Positions 46,430 through 63,699 of a stretch of 64,000 bases of DNA are shown here, one piece after another. The translations under genes were made by a program, and so were the position numbers. Every line of letters begins with the position of its first letter. Positions within the stretch are counted from its first letter, which is position 1. The notes beneath the pieces are model-generated. The model searched no databases, was not told the origin of the DNA, and saw nothing but the letters and a program-made list of their open reading frames with translations. The stretch is from Bathynomus jamesi (taxonomy: Eukaryota > Arthropoda > Malacostraca > Isopoda > Cirolanidae): contig JAJOZX010012057.1 in NCBI GenBank assembly GCA_023014485.1, positions 45,006 to 109,005 on the forward strand, written 5' to 3'.

Positions 46430-46915
46430 AAGGTCACACTGGTAGCCCCGCCTCTAGGTCTGGCTTGGTGGAGGAGCGAGTTGCTTTCTTGCGCTCTCCA
46501 CCGTACATAGCCAGGTACACCCGGCTCATCTGGTACCGTCCTGAGCCAGGCATCTAGTCTCCTCTTGAAGACTTCAACTTTGACCCCTGTAACGTTTGAG
46601 GTCCTTTGGAGGCTGGTTAAGAAGTGTTGGTCCCCTGACAATCAAGCTATTTCCCATCAGTGTTGAGGAGGTTCCTTGTCGGGCCTTTAATTTGAGAACA
46701 CTACACTTTTGCCTTTCCTATTTTCCAGTGTTTGAATGGTAATTGGGTTTAGTTTGAGGTTTGGTACCAATTTTTCGATCATTTTCCATATGTAGATTAT
46801 GATGTACTTCTCTCTCCTTCTTTCCAGGGAGTACAGATTTAGTTTACGTAGTCTTTCTCAGTAGTTGAGTTCTTTGCAACCATCAATGTTGGCTGTGAAA
46901 TGTGTTTATAATGTG
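46430..46915 (-). pseudogene. CR1-like LINE, 3' part, second lineage
   Basis: Minus strand: LYSLERREKYIIIYIWKMIE, KLVPNLKLNPITIQTLENRK, FLTSLQRTSNVTGVKVEVFK, RRLDAWLRTVPDEPG and VRWRAQESNSLLHQARP. The last block is the unit tandemly repeated in the arms of the 19 kb palindrome (13250, 18050). Confidence 0.8.
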
Positions 46916-46916
46916 A

Positions 46917-47625
46917 AGGGCGTTTATAAAGTCCCTATCTATTTCAGTGAAAACGAAAACGTAGCAAAACGGGTAAATTCAATAACACTATAATAGAAGG
47001 CATACATTTAATGAATACTAAGCATATGATTCTACATGAGCACCATCAGTATATCTACAGAGTTCGAATCTGTCAGCGGCATTGCGGAACACATTTTGGA
47101 GCATGACGGGGGTTATTTTTGTAACTGCTGTTGCGATACGAGCACGTAAATCTTTCATATCTGTAACCCTCGTTTGATAAACGTTTGATTTGATAAAGCC
47201 CCATGCAAAGAAATCCAAGGGCGTTAAGTCAGGAGATCGAGCTACCCAGGGCCTTTTGCCTCCACGTCCGATCCACCGATTTGGAAATCGTTCATTTAGG
47301 TACTCCCGAATAATGTTTGCGTAATGACAAGGTGCCCCATCTTGTTAAAAGACGACGGTGTTTAAAATACCATCTAAATGAAGCTGGGATATTTACGTGC
47401 TCGTATCGTAACAGCAGTTACAAAAATAACCGCTGTTATGCTCCAAAATATGTTCCGTAATGCCGCTGACAGATTCGAACTCTGTAGAGATAATGATGGT
47501 GCTCATGCATGTAGGTAGAATCATATGCTTGGTATTCATTAAATGTATGCCTTCTATTATAGCGTTTTGAATTTTACCCTTTTTGCTACGTTTTTCACGT
47601 AAATAGGGACTTTATAAACACCCTG
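46917..47625. mobile_element. Fold-back of DD41D-type mariner 3' ends
   Basis: Ends GGGCGTTTATAAAGTCCCTA and TAGGGACTTTATAAACACCC. Minus strand 47390-47018 has QDGAPCHYANIIREYLNERF and ARSPDLTPLDFFAWGFIKSN, with 41 residues between the D of QDGAP and the D of PLDFF, the spacing of DD41D mariners. It ends ADRFELCRYTDGAHVE. The plus strand at about 47395-47510 repeats the same C-terminus inverted (RNAADRFELCRDNDGAHA). So the element is two inverted 3' ends, one longer. Confidence 0.8.
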
Positions 47626-48290
47626 TACAGGTCCTACCGTAGCTAAAATAATAAAATGTTTTATTACTCGGTAAAATGCTAAAATAATGTTTTTTTTTGT
47701 TTCATAAATTGAATACCAATATTTAAAATAATTGCTTTTCCTTATGTTGAAGGTATTTTATTTCTTCAACAATGTCAACAACAAAATAATTTCATTAAAA
47801 TTTCCAGTTCCTGGTGGCCAATTTGAATAAAAAAAAATACAGTATATAATTTGGTTTTATAAAATTATTAATATACGTAGAATAAAGTCAACATAATAAG
47901 ATGGTTTAATATATAAATTATAAAGTACAACTTAATATATGTTTAGAATTATTATTAATATAGAGTACGAGATTAAATAGGTTATAATATTTAGAGATTA
48001 GTTAGTTAGAAAATGTAAATTTATGGGCAACTTACTAAGTTATCGTGAATGTAAAATATTTTTATATAATTACACTTTGAAGTGAGTATAAATTGTCATA
48101 AATAGTGGTTTTTGTCTGTTCAATTTCTATAAATATAGATTTTGTAATGAAGATTTTAAATTTTCAAAGAATCGGTTAAATTTGGCCGATGCCGATGCCC
48201 CGAAAATGGCCGATTCTGATGGTGCTGACTGCTGATGCCCAAAAAATGGCCGATTCTGCCGGTGCTGATGCCGATTAGTACACCACTTAT
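47626..48290. repeat. AT-rich stretch ending in a hAT-like terminus
   Basis: 48180-48290 has repeated GGCCGATTCTG and GGTGCTGATGCC. Its minus-strand end GTGGTGTACTAATCGGCATC resembles a hAT terminus. The rest is AT-rich without features. Mirrored at 55620-56270. Confidence 0.5.
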
Positions 48291-48687
48291 AATAATAATG
48301 CTCTCGTGAATACTTGCCAATTTCAAACTAAATACACCTGCGCTGTGTACCTTTCTCCTAATTCTACTGACTATTCAGAACACTCTAACCACCTCGCTTC
48401 CAAAGTTAAATACATTCTACCCCACTCTTCTTTGGTTGAAATATCTAAATTTTAGGAGATTTTAGTGTTTAGCACCACCTTTTGGCTTTCCTCACATTTC
48501 ATCGACATCCCTGGTGAATTAGCTTATAATTTCTCTCTCCTGAATGACCTAGAGCATCTGATAATTTTATTTTCAATTCTCTTCCTACTGCCGTCCAACA
48601 AGACCTTTATCAGTTATGAATGTAGCTGCATATAACAACTGAAATCCGGGCCCTTCCTGCGATTATAATAAACGCTGTGATTATTAG

Positions 48688-48722
<35 letters not shown>

Positions 48723-48726
48723 TATG

Positions 48727-48760
<34 letters not shown>

Positions 48761-49594
48761 GTAAAACTTTTGGGGAGTTTGTTGAACTCTTTTGACCAGT
48801 GTTTGAGGTCATGAATTGTGTGAACATGATATTCAGGGTCGCACATGATAAAGGTTGGGAAGCCCTGACCTAGAGCAAATTGTACAGCACCCTCCTGCTA
48901 TCCTCGATCCCCTTGGAGATAAGCCCAACTTCTGGATTTATTTCTCACTACTCCTCATTCTTCTTACTCTCAAACTTTTTTCTTTCGTTGGGCTCCTCCG
49001 ACCACAATCTTATATCTGTTTCCTGTCCTGTTGCTCCAGTTCGGCCTTTGGATCCTCCCAAGAGGAGACACCTTTATCACTTTGGCACTGCTAATTGGGA
49101 GTCCTTGAGGCAGTACTTCTCTGGTTTCTTGGCATTTCCTTTTCTCGTGATCTTTCCCGAAAGATCACGTATACTCTTTCTAAAGCAGCTGCTAAGAGAT
49201 TAGGTGTGGCTTCAATCCCTCTCTGTTCGCCGCAATGTTGCCTCACTCTCTCTTTACTATCGTTATTATAATGGACACTACTCTTCTGAATTCTCTAACT
49301 GCGTGCTTCCTCCTTTAAGGAGAGCACGTAGTACCAGAGTTTCTACACATTCTCATTCCTTTTCTTTCGACTCTCTAATGCGAGGGTTAACCGGTATTTT
49401 CTATCATTCATCTACTTCACCGGTGAACTCTGGAACAACCTTCCTCAATCCTCCATCTTTCCCCTCGTCTTTGATTTCCAATCTTTCAAACGCAGCGTGT
49501 CCCGGCATCTTAAAAACTCTGGACCTTGATTTTGGCTCTTACTGTATGGGGCGGGCGTTTTTGCGAGCATTCGTCGGTGGCCCCTCCTTCCTGC

Positions 49595-49596
<2 letters not shown>
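48291..49596 (+). pseudogene. LINE-A deletion derivative
   Basis: Endonuclease-domain sequence (CAVYLSPNSTDYSEH across shifts; [34 protein letters not shown]) runs to about 49150 and is joined straight to the C-terminal end ([44 protein letters not shown]). The whole RT core is missing. The junction lies in a small palindrome (CGTGATCTTTCCCGAAAGATCACG without the central bases forms the stem). A separate insertion interrupts it at 48557. Confidence 0.8.
48557..48865. mobile_element. Insertion in LINE-A with 12-bp direct repeats
   Basis: Flanked by TGACCTAGAGCA at 48545-48556 and 48866-48877. On the minus strand it begins CAGGGCTTCCCAACCTTTAT, a style seen at hAT termini, and contains (TA)n and (GT)n. 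A clear inverted partner end is not visible; an 8-bp duplication within the 12 bp would suit a hAT. Confidence 0.6.
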
Positions 49597-49631
<35 letters not shown>

Positions 49632-49632
49632 T

Positions 49633-54297
<4,665 letters not shown>

Positions 54298-54299
54298 CG

Positions 54300-55160
54300 C
54301 AGGAAGGAGGGGCCACCGACGAATGCTCGCAAAAACGCCCCGCCCCATACAGTAAGAGCCAAAATCAAGGTCCAGAGTTTTTAAGATGCCTGGACACGCT
54401 GCGTTTGAAGATTGGAAATCAAAGACGAGGGGAAAGATGGAGGATTGAGGAAGGTTGTTCCAGAGTTCACCGGTGAAGTAGATGAATGATAGAAAATACC
54501 GGTTAACCCTCGCATTAGAGAGTTCGAAAGAAAAGGAATGAGAATGTGTAGAAACTCTGGTACTACGTGCTCTCCTTAAAGGAGGAAGCACGCAGTTAGA
54601 GAATTCAGAAGAGTAGTGTCCATTATAATAACGATAGTAAAGAGAGAGTGAGGCAACATTGCGGCGAACAGAGAGGGATTGAAGCCACACCTAATCTCTT
54701 AGCAGCTGCTTTAGAAAGAGTATACGTGATCTTTCGGAAAGATCACGAGAAAAGGAAATGCCAAGAAACCAGAAAAGTACTGCCTCAAGGACTCCCAATT
54801 AGCAGTGCCAAAGTGATAAGGTGTCTCCTCTTGGGAGGATCCAAAGGCCGAACTGGAGCAACAGGACAGGAAACAGATATAAGATTGTGGTCGGAGGAGC
54901 CCAACGAAGAAAAAAGTTTGAGAGTAAGAAGAATGAGGAGTAGTGAGAAATAAATCCAGAATGTTGGGCTTATCTCCAAGGGGATCGAGGATAGCAGGAG
55001 GGTGCTGTACAATTTGCTCTAGGTCAGGGCTTCCCAACCTTTATCATGTGCGACCCTGAATATCATGTTCACACAATTCATGACCTCAAACACTGGTCAA
55101 AAGAGTTCAACAAACTCCCCAAAAGTTTTACACACACACATTTTATATATACATATATAT

Positions 55161-55216
<56 letters not shown>

Positions 55217-55620
55217 TAATAATCACAGCGTTTATTATAATCGCAGGAAGGGCCCGGATTTCAGTTGTTATATGCAGCTACATTCATAACTGATAAAGGT
55301 CTTGTTGGACGGCAGTAGGAAGAGAATTGAAAATAAAATTATCAGATGCTCTAGGTCATTCAGGAGAGAGAAATTATAAGCTAATTCACCAGGGATGTCG
55401 ATGAAATGTGAGGAAAGCCAAAAGGTGGTGCTAAACACTAAAATCTCCTAAAATTTAGATATTTCAACCAAAGAAGAGTGGGGTAGAATGTATTTAACTT
55501 TGGAAGCGAGGTGGTTAGTGTGTTCTGAATAGTCAGTAGAATTAGGAGAAAGGTACACAGCGCAGGTGTATTTAGTTTGAAATTGGCAAGTATTCACGAG
55601 AGCATTATTATTATAAGTGG
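54300..55620 (-). pseudogene. LINE-A deletion derivative, right arm
   Basis: Mirror of 48291-49596, with the same internal deletion. The secondary insertion lies at 55027-55346 between TGCTCTAGGTCA repeats (55015-55026, 55347-55358). Its (TA)n is longer and lacks the long (GT)n of the left copy. Confidence 0.8.
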
Positions 55621-56275
55621 TGTACTAATCGGCATCAGCACCGGCAGAATCGGCCATTTTTTGGGCATCAGCAGTCAGCACCATCAGAATCACCCATTTT
55701 CGGGGCATCGGCATCGGCCAAATTTAACCGATTCTTTGAAATTTAAAATCTTCATTACAAAATCTATATTATAGAAATTGAACAGACAAAAACCACTATT
55801 TATGACAATTTATACTCACTTCAAAGTGTAATTATATAAAAATATTTTACATTCACGATAACTTAGTAAGTTGCCCATAAATTTACATTTTCTCTAACTA
55901 ACTAATCTCTAAATATTATAACCTATTTTAATCTCGTACTCTATATTAATAATAATTCTAAACATATATTAAGTTGTACTTTATAATTTATATATTAAAC
56001 CATCTTATTATGTTGACTTTATTCTACGTATATTAATAATTTTATAAAACCAAATTATATACTGTATTTTTTTTTATTCAAATTGGCCACCAGGAACTGG
56101 AAATTTTAATGAAATTATTTTGTTGTTGACATTGTTGAAGAAATAAAATACCTTCAACATAAGGAAAAGCAATTATTTTAAATATTGGTATTCAATTTAT
56201 GAAACTAAAAAAACATTATTTTAGCATTTTACCGAGTAATAAAACATTTTATTATTTTAGCTACGGTAGGACCTG
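55621..56275. repeat. Right-arm mirror of 47626-48290
   Basis: AT-rich stretch with the GCATCAGCACCGGC hAT-like end. No gene. Confidence 0.6.
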
Positions 56276-56276
56276 T

Positions 56277-56985
56277 ACAGGGTGTTTATAAAGTCCCTAT
56301 TTACGTGAAAACGTAGCAAAAAGGGTAAAATTCAATAACGCTATAATAGAAGGCATACATTTAATGAATACCAAGCATATGATTCTACCTACATGCATGA
56401 GCACCATCATTATCTCTACAGAGTTCGAATCTGTCAGCGGCATTACGGAACATATTTTGGAGCACAACAGCGGTTATTTTTGTAACTGCTGTTACGATAC
56501 GAGCACGTAAATATCCCAGCTTCATTTAGATGGTATTTTAAACACCGTCGTCTTTTAACAAGATGGGGCACCTTGTCATTACGCAAACATTATTCGGGAG
56601 TACCTAAATGAACGATTTCCAAATCGGTGGATCGGACGTGGAGGCAAAAGGCCCTGGGTAGCTCGATCTCCTGACTTAACGCCCTTGGATTTCTTTGCAT
56701 GGGGCTTTATCAAATCAAACGTTTATCAAACGAGGGTTACAGATATGAAAGATTTACGTGCTCGTATCGCAACAGCAGTTACAAAAATAACCCCCGTCAT
56801 GCTCCAAAATGTGTTCCGCAATGCCGCTGACAGATTCGAACTCTGTAGATATACTGATGGTGCTCATGTAGAATCATATGCTTAGTATTCATTAAATGTA
56901 TGCCTTCTATTATAGTGTTATTGAATTTTACCCGTTTTGCTACGTTTTTCGTTTTCACTGAAATAGATAGGACTTTATAAACGCC
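56277..56985. mobile_element. DD41D mariner fold-back, right arm
   Basis: Mirror of 46917-47625. The plus strand carries the clean C-terminal block from 56685 (MDFFAWGFIKSNVYQTR to AHVESYA at 56882), preceded by QDGAPCHYANIIRE. Confidence 0.85.
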
Positions 56986-56989
56986 CTTC

Positions 56990-57480
56990 ACATTATAAAC
57001 ACATTTCACAGCCAACATTGATGGTTGCAAAGAACTCAACTACTGAGAAAGACTACGTAAACTAAATCTGTACTCCCTGGAAAGAAGGAGAGAGAAGTAC
57101 ATCATAATCTACATATGGAAAATGATCGAAAAATTGGTACCAAACCTCAAACTAAACCCAATTACCATTCAAACACTGGAAAATAGGAAAGGCAAAAGTG
57201 TAGTGTTCTCAAATTAAAGGCCCGACAAGGAACCTCCTCAACACTGAAGGGAAATAGCTTGATTGTCATGGGACCAACACTTCTTAACCAGCCTCCAAAG
57301 GACCTCAAACGTTACAGGGGTCAAAGTTGAAGTCTTCAAGAGAAGACTAGATGCCTGGCTCAGGACGGTACCAGATGAGCCGGGTGTACCTGGCTATGTA
57401 CGGTGGAGAGCGCAAGAAAGCAACTCGCTCCTCCACCAAGCCAGACCTAGAGGCGGGCTACCAGTGTGACCTTCATGGAG
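56990..57480 (+). pseudogene. CR1-like LINE 3' part (second lineage), right arm
   Basis: Mirror of 46430-46915: KLVPNLKLNPITIQTLENRK, VEVFKRRLDAWLRTVPDEPG and VRWRAQESNSLLHQARP. Confidence 0.8.
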
Positions 57481-57494
57481 AGAGAGAGAGAGAG

Positions 57495-58285
57495 ACTAAA
57501 ATCCATGGAATATTATACTCCAAATGGACAGGAAATTAAGAGAAATTGTAGAGCAAAAGATTTAGGAGTTATAATGACTGATGATGCGAAATTTTAAACA
57601 CAAAATAAGATAGCAGTAAACAGAGCAAAAACAATAACGGTGCAGATATTGAGAACCTTTAAACGAAGGGATAGGATATAATGATTCCTCTACTGAAAAC
57701 ACTGATCATACCCAAATTGGAATAATGCTCGGTCCTAACATCCTCATATAAAAAAAATACATTAGACAGCTGGAAGGGATTCAGAGAAGCTTCACAGCCA
57801 AAATCAACGGGTGCAAAGAACTAAATTACTGGGAAAGGTTACGCGAACTAAATCTATATTCACTGGAAAGAAGAGAGATACACCATTATTTACACTTTGA
57901 AAATAATGAAGAAACTAGTCCCTAATCTTACTCTGAACCCTATAACTCCCCAAACAACGGTGGAAAGTAGAAAAGGAAGACGGTGTCGTGTTCCCAAATT
58001 AAAGGCGAGACAGGGAACATCCTTAACCCTGAAAGAAAATAGTTTTGTTGTGAGAGGCCCAAAACTGTTTAATCAGCTGCCCAAAGACCTAAGGAACACG
58101 AGTGGTGTTGCAGTGGACATCTTCAAAAGAAGATTAGACGCCTGGCTCAGAACAATCCCCGATGTGAGGTGGAGACTGGAGAGTACAAGAAACCAACTCA
58201 CTACTTCACCAGGCCAACTCGAGAGGAGGGGCGACAAGCTTGGCCTTCGTGAAATGAGGAATCATCGCGCGGAACCTTTGAAATA
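57495..58285 (+). pseudogene. CR1-like LINE 3' part, right arm
   Basis: Mirror of 45614-46400. The longest open stretch (from 57897) covers LVPNLTLNPITP, RGPKLFNQLPKDLRNTS and FKRRLDAWLRTIPDVRW. Confidence 0.8.
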
Positions 58286-58329
58286 TATATATATATATTA
58301 TATATATTATATATATATACACACACATT

Positions 58330-58500
58330 TAACTGCAACACGCAGTATAATTAACGTAAAGAACGACGCTTGTATAGGAGATATTCCGCGCAAGACGAGA
58401 GAGAGGAACGAAACAAATGGGGGTTACCTCATTTTTTCATTTGTTTCGTTCTCTCTCTCTCGTCTTGCGCGGAATATCTCCTATACAGCGTCGTTCTTTA

Positions 58501-58502
<2 letters not shown>
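58330..58502. repeat. SINE tail fold-back, right arm
   Basis: Mirror of 45385-45563: AAGAACGACGCTTGTATAGG, (GA)n, then its inverted copy, with single-base losses on one side. Confidence 0.8.
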
Positions 58503-58539
<37 letters not shown>

Positions 58540-58543
<4 letters not shown>

Positions 58544-58737
58544 CACTTTGTGCAAGTTCGAACGACGGTTCAGGATCGACCTGCAGTCGACCCCTCTGCA
58601 GCATCTCGCCTCATTTGCGATTTGGTGAAGGAGGGAATTGCTGTCTGATCTTCTCCTGCCGCCGTAGCCAGCCACGCATGGCTAGTCATGAACTTTGCAC
58701 AGGAATCTGTCTAGCTGGTTCTTGAAGTTCATTATCT
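58540..58737 (-). pseudogene. LINE-B 3' end, right arm
   Basis: Mirror of 45128-45323, with NFKNQLDRFLCKVHD on the minus strand. Confidence 0.75.
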
Positions 58738-60353
58738 GTGTTCAGCAAAGTTTTTGAAAAAATTGTAAAAAGTAGAATGCAGCGATATTTAGAATCCTAC
58801 AATTTATTATCTCCAAATCAATATGGCTTCCGTAATAATAAAAAACAACGGAAATGACTATTTTAAATCTTATGGAAATTGCAAATATAGCTAGAGAGAA
58901 CAAAAAAACAATGATATTAATATTTATGGATTTGAGTAAGGCCTTTGATGTAATAGACCATAATATTCTACTTAATAAATTATATGGTTACGATTTTAGA
59001 GGAGCAAAAAAGTTATTTGTCCAATAGCTATCATTTTGTATCAGTAAACAAGTTTTGCTCAACTAAAGCGCTTGTCCAACATGGTGTGCCACAGGGCTCA
59101 CAGTTCTGGGTCCACTGTTATTTTTATTATATATAAATGACCTTCCACGTTCATCTGATATACTGAACTTCATAATGTTTGTAGATGATACAACTCTCTT
59201 TTTCTTGCAAAGATGTTAATTCAGCTAAGAATATATTTAATTCAGAATTTATCAGTGTAATGAAATTGTTGACCACCAATAAACTCTTCCTAAATACCAG
59301 TAAAACAAATTTCATGATTTTTACTAATAAGAGAAATGTATATCTTGATGAACTTAATGTTAATAAAATCGCTATAAAGGAGTGTACTGTAACAAAATTT
59401 CTTGGTGTAATGCTAGATAAGAATTTGCATTGGAGTGATCATGTAAATTATATCGCGAAAAAGATTTCAAGGGGCGTTGCTATAATGTTTAAACTTAGAA
59501 ATGTAGTCCCTAAACAAGTTTTATTGACTCTTTATCATACTCTTGTTCTTCCTTATATAACGTACTGCACCCTTGTTTGGAGAAACTCTGCTAACAACCC
59601 ATTAAACGCATTTGTCATTATTATCTGATGCTGATTCCCTTGATCACTCTAGTGCATTATTTAAAGAGCTAAACCTACTAAAGCTCAATGATATAACCAA
59701 ACTGGGACATTTTATTTACAAGTTTAAGAACAAATCATTATTTACAATGGATAAATAGATATTTTATAACTCATCAAGAAATCCACTCGTATCAGACCAG
59801 AAATAGATCAAAGCATGTTATACCTCAATTTAGATTGTCTTCTCAAAAACTACCCATTTTCATTGGATTGAAACTATGGAATGACTTAAATGCCGATAAA
59901 AAAATTATTGTGAATGTAAATTTGTTTAAAGCCAAGTTGAAACCCCGATTAATAATGGCATACTAACAAAATCTAGGATTAATGTCCATTACTATTGTTT
60001 ACTAATTATTAAAAACACATTTCTTGGATTGTTCAGTTATCTCTCATGTATAATATTGGTTTTTTTGTATGGTATTGGTACAGTGCCTTCAATGATGACC
60101 TTGTATTTGTCATGTCAGTAGTGATAATTTAAGATTAATACACGTTTTAACTATTAATAACACTTATTTACTTATTTATTTATTTATTATTAATTAATAA
60201 CAACTAGCTATTTATTTTTAATAAGAACCCAGTAAAGCCTAAAGCTTAAGGGCCAATTAAATAAATAAATAGTCGAGCTTCACAATTATTCACGTCATTG
60301 TAAATTGAAACGAATGTATATTTTATTATTAATAAAGGTTATTCAATTCAATT
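58738..60353 (+). pseudogene. LINE-C, right arm
   Basis: Mirror of 43514-45127. DLSKAFDVIDHNILLNK (58.93 kb), FVDDTTLFFL (59.18 kb), an open block 59185-59628 with VTKFLGVMLDKNLHW, the C-terminal FKAKLKPRLIMAY near 59.96 kb, and the (ATTCA)-type tail at about 60337-60353. Confidence 0.85.
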
Positions 60354-63300
60354 CAAAAATTTCAGGTTGATGTGCTGGAGATTCCTTACTTCTCGGTAGG
60401 GCATTGAAAAGCTTTGGGCCTCCTATTCTAAGGGAATTTTCCATCCTCATTTTCATGGACCCCTGTCCCACAGCAGCTGGGACTGTACAAAATCTGCCTC
60501 CTCTCATATTCCATTTTGTTTCTATTTCATTTCTAAGGTTAGGGACAAAAGTATTTTCCATATGTTATTATTGTGTAGTGCTCTCGCCTTCTTTCGAGAG
60601 AGTAGAGTTTCAGGAATTGTAGTCGAGACCAGTAGTCTTCACCTTCCGTTTCTTTTACCTTTGACATAAAAGTCCTTTGTATAGCTTCAATGTTCGCAGT
60701 GTCTCGTTTTCTGTTTGGGCTCGAGTACTGAGCAATACTCAATTATTGGTAGCAATTATTTGAGAATGATTTTTGCTTTTCTGCTGCGGAAGCTCCTCCA
60801 GATGATTCCCATTATTTTTCTAGCCGTTGTAATTTTGATGATGTAGGGCTCTCTGAATTCTGTATCCGACGACATTACTACTCCCAGATCCGACTTGTAG
60901 ATTTGGTGTTATCTGTTTGTCTTGCAGAGTTTTCTATCTTTTATTCTGCAGCGCCTTGCTATTACCATATCTTAGAAGTTGGAATTTTTCTTCGTTGAAC
61001 TTTATATTGTTGTCTTCTGCCCACTGGAATAATGTTTCAATGTCGTTTTGTAGTTTTCTTAGGTCACCTTCGTTCAATATTTCCTTACATATCTTTGTGT
61101 CATCTGCGAAACATGATACAATACTGTCCTTAATATCTGCATCAATATCTGCAATCATTATTTATGAACAGCAAGGGAGCTAATACTGTCCCTTGTGGGA
61201 CAGAGCTCACGACACTACCGATTTAACTCCTTTTACCACCACTCTCTGTGTTCTTTGCGTCAAGAAATTAAATATCCATCTTCCTAGCTTTCCAGTAATT
61301 CCTGTATTCTTAAGTTTGTGTGCTATGATTCCATGGTAACATTTATCGAAGGCTTTAGCAAAGTCAGTATATATTACATCTATGTTTTGTCCTCGACACA
61401 ATGTTTCCAATATTTTCTCCTGGTAGTCTAGTAGCTGTGATAGGCATGATCTTTCAGCCCTGAAGCCATATTGATTTGGTTTGTACAAGTCTCTTTCTTG
61501 TAGGTAGTAGGTAGTTTTGCCTCTAATTATACGTTCAAAACACTTTACAAGATGTGAGGTGAGAGCCACTGGCCGATAATTCTTGGGCATTGCTCTGTTA
61601 CCACCTTTAAATAGGGGGCAATGTTCGCGTTCTTTAAGGGAGTGGAATTTGTCCTGTACCGAGTGATTTCCTCCATAGTAAGTATAGCGGTTTGGCAATA
61701 CTCTCTTACATTTCTTCAGAAACGTGGCACGCCATATGTCTGGCCCTGGCGCTGAATTGTCTCGCATCTGTGATAAGGCCGTAATTACATCTCCTTCGTG
61801 AACTCGAAGTCCATTAATTGGTTTGTGCAGGAATTTGTTCTTGGTTGATTTGTATCTATATCGAAAAATTCGTCTGGGTTTTTCCCTTCCATCTCGGACT
61901 TAGGGGTGCTAAACAGAGTTAAATTGTTTCAATAAGCAGTTCACTTATTTCTTTCGGGTCATGTGTGTATTCGGCCTCCCCGTCTATCACGGACAATACT
62001 CTTCTTACACTGCATTTTCCTTTTTGCAAACGTGTAGAAGTATTTTGGGTTATTTTTTATGTTTTCTGCTACCTTGTTTTCCTCCTCGTTTGTCTTATGT
62101 ATGAATGTTTGCTTTAGGTCCATTTCTATTTCGCCAAGTTTCCTCTCTAGTTTGAGTCTCTCTGCATCAGTTCTGCATCTGTGGAGATGTTTTACGGTTT
62201 GTCTTCGTTGCCTGAATGGTGTCCTGATTTTCCTCTCGAGCTTGCTACATTTTCTTTCCAGTCCTCTCTCTGTTTCAGTATTATAGGTTTGGTTTCAGTC
62301 TCTCTCTGTTTCAGTATTATAGGTTTGGTTTCAGTCTCCATTATTCATAGTATTTCTTGTGGAGTCTTCTCGTGAAGTAGCAATTCCCAATTTACCTCCT
62401 TTAAATCTTTATTTACGTTTCCCCAATTTACTTTCTTTGAATTTATGTTTAAGCCCTCAAATATTCCTCCTGACTCTCTAGGATGCGTTTTCGGACATCT
62501 AGGTGCTAACTTCAATTGTACTGTATATCGATGAGGTTATGGTCGGAGAACTTTGTGTGCGTTACTTTTTTATTTATTATTATCTCGTTATTTATCAAGA
62601 TTAAATCCAAAACGTTCTCTTTTCACGTGGCTTCACAGATTTCCTCGGTAAGGGCGTAATGTTCCATAATATCTAACAGCATTATTGCTTGGGTCCTATC
62701 ATCTTTTGTAACGCTGCCATGAAACTTCGACATATATAACTTCGTCATTTTTCTTCTATGTTATGAATGGGAAATTAAAATCTCCGAAAATTAGAAAACA
62801 TTAAAATTACTTGAAACTGCAACAACAAATATTCTATTTCATTTGTAGCAAATTGGAATTAACTTTGTGGTGTTTGGTGGTCTGTAGATGTTCATAATGG
62901 TTAGGTTCAGTTCTTTTACTTTTAATATAATAACTTCGACTGTGTTGTTTGATTTGTTTACCTTCACTTCAAATGTGTGTGTGTTTTTCAGGCAGATGCA
63001 ACACCTCCCCCTCGTCTAACCACGCTATCTGCTCTGTGTGTTGTAGTCCAGCAATGCTAATTCAGTATCCTCGATGCAGTTTTCACAGCCTTTTTCGCAT
63101 TTAACAAGTGTTTTCTGTTAGGCATATAATATCTCTGCTGGATTCGGTAGCTAAATTCTGTAAGTATTGTAATTTGCAGCCAGCATGGTCCGTGTAGAGG
63201 CCTCGAATATTTGTGTATAAAACATTTATTGGGTTTCTACTTTCCGTGTTCAGTTTTCCTATATAGTGGTCGTTTCCAGGTCGATGTCGGTTCCCGTTTG

Positions 63301-63493
63301 GTTTTTGGCTTCACCGCTGCATTTGAGAGAATTGGGGTTGCGGCACTTGATACCACTATGGTTGTTGTATTGAGGGGATGTATGTAATGGTGTGGGGAAT
63401 ATACCTGCGGAGCCCTGTCCTTTCTTGTCAGCAGGGCAAGCTGTGCTTTTATCGTTCTCATTTCCTCTAAAAAATGTTTCCTTGCTCTTGCGC

Positions 63494-63495
<2 letters not shown>
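60354..63495 (-). pseudogene. LINE-B, right arm
   Basis: Mirror of 40359-43513. RT block open from 61767 to 61207 (NSAPGPDIWRATFLKKCKR, MPKNYRPVALTSHLVKCFER, YTDFAKAFDKCYHG). FADDTKICKEI at about 61.1 kb and the N-terminal MRKSKETFFRGNENDKSTA at 63495. Frameshifts are at different places from the left copy. Confidence 0.85.

Positions 63496-63589
<94 letters not shown>
63493..63589. repeat. (TA)n tract
   Basis: About 97 bp of TA, mirrored by a shorter tract at about 40320-40358. Confidence 0.95.
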
Positions 63590-63591
<2 letters not shown>

Positions 63592-63695
63592 GAATAAAAC
63601 TACGATGGAAAGGAACACCATTCTGTGTTTCCTTTCTTTCGTGGTTTTATTCATCAAATATTTTTCACGTGTTACTTTCGTGAAATAATTTTCAT
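63590..63695. mobile_element. Penelope-end fold-back, right arm
   Basis: Mirror of 40215-40330, with AATGAATAAAACTACGATGG and GTGGTTTTATTCATC. Confidence 0.7.
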
Positions 63696-63699
63696 TATA

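Noticed and set aside
57897..58628. 243-codon ORF as a single gene
   Set aside because: Only its first ~125 residues are CR1-like protein. The remainder reads through a TA tract and an antisense SINE fold-back.
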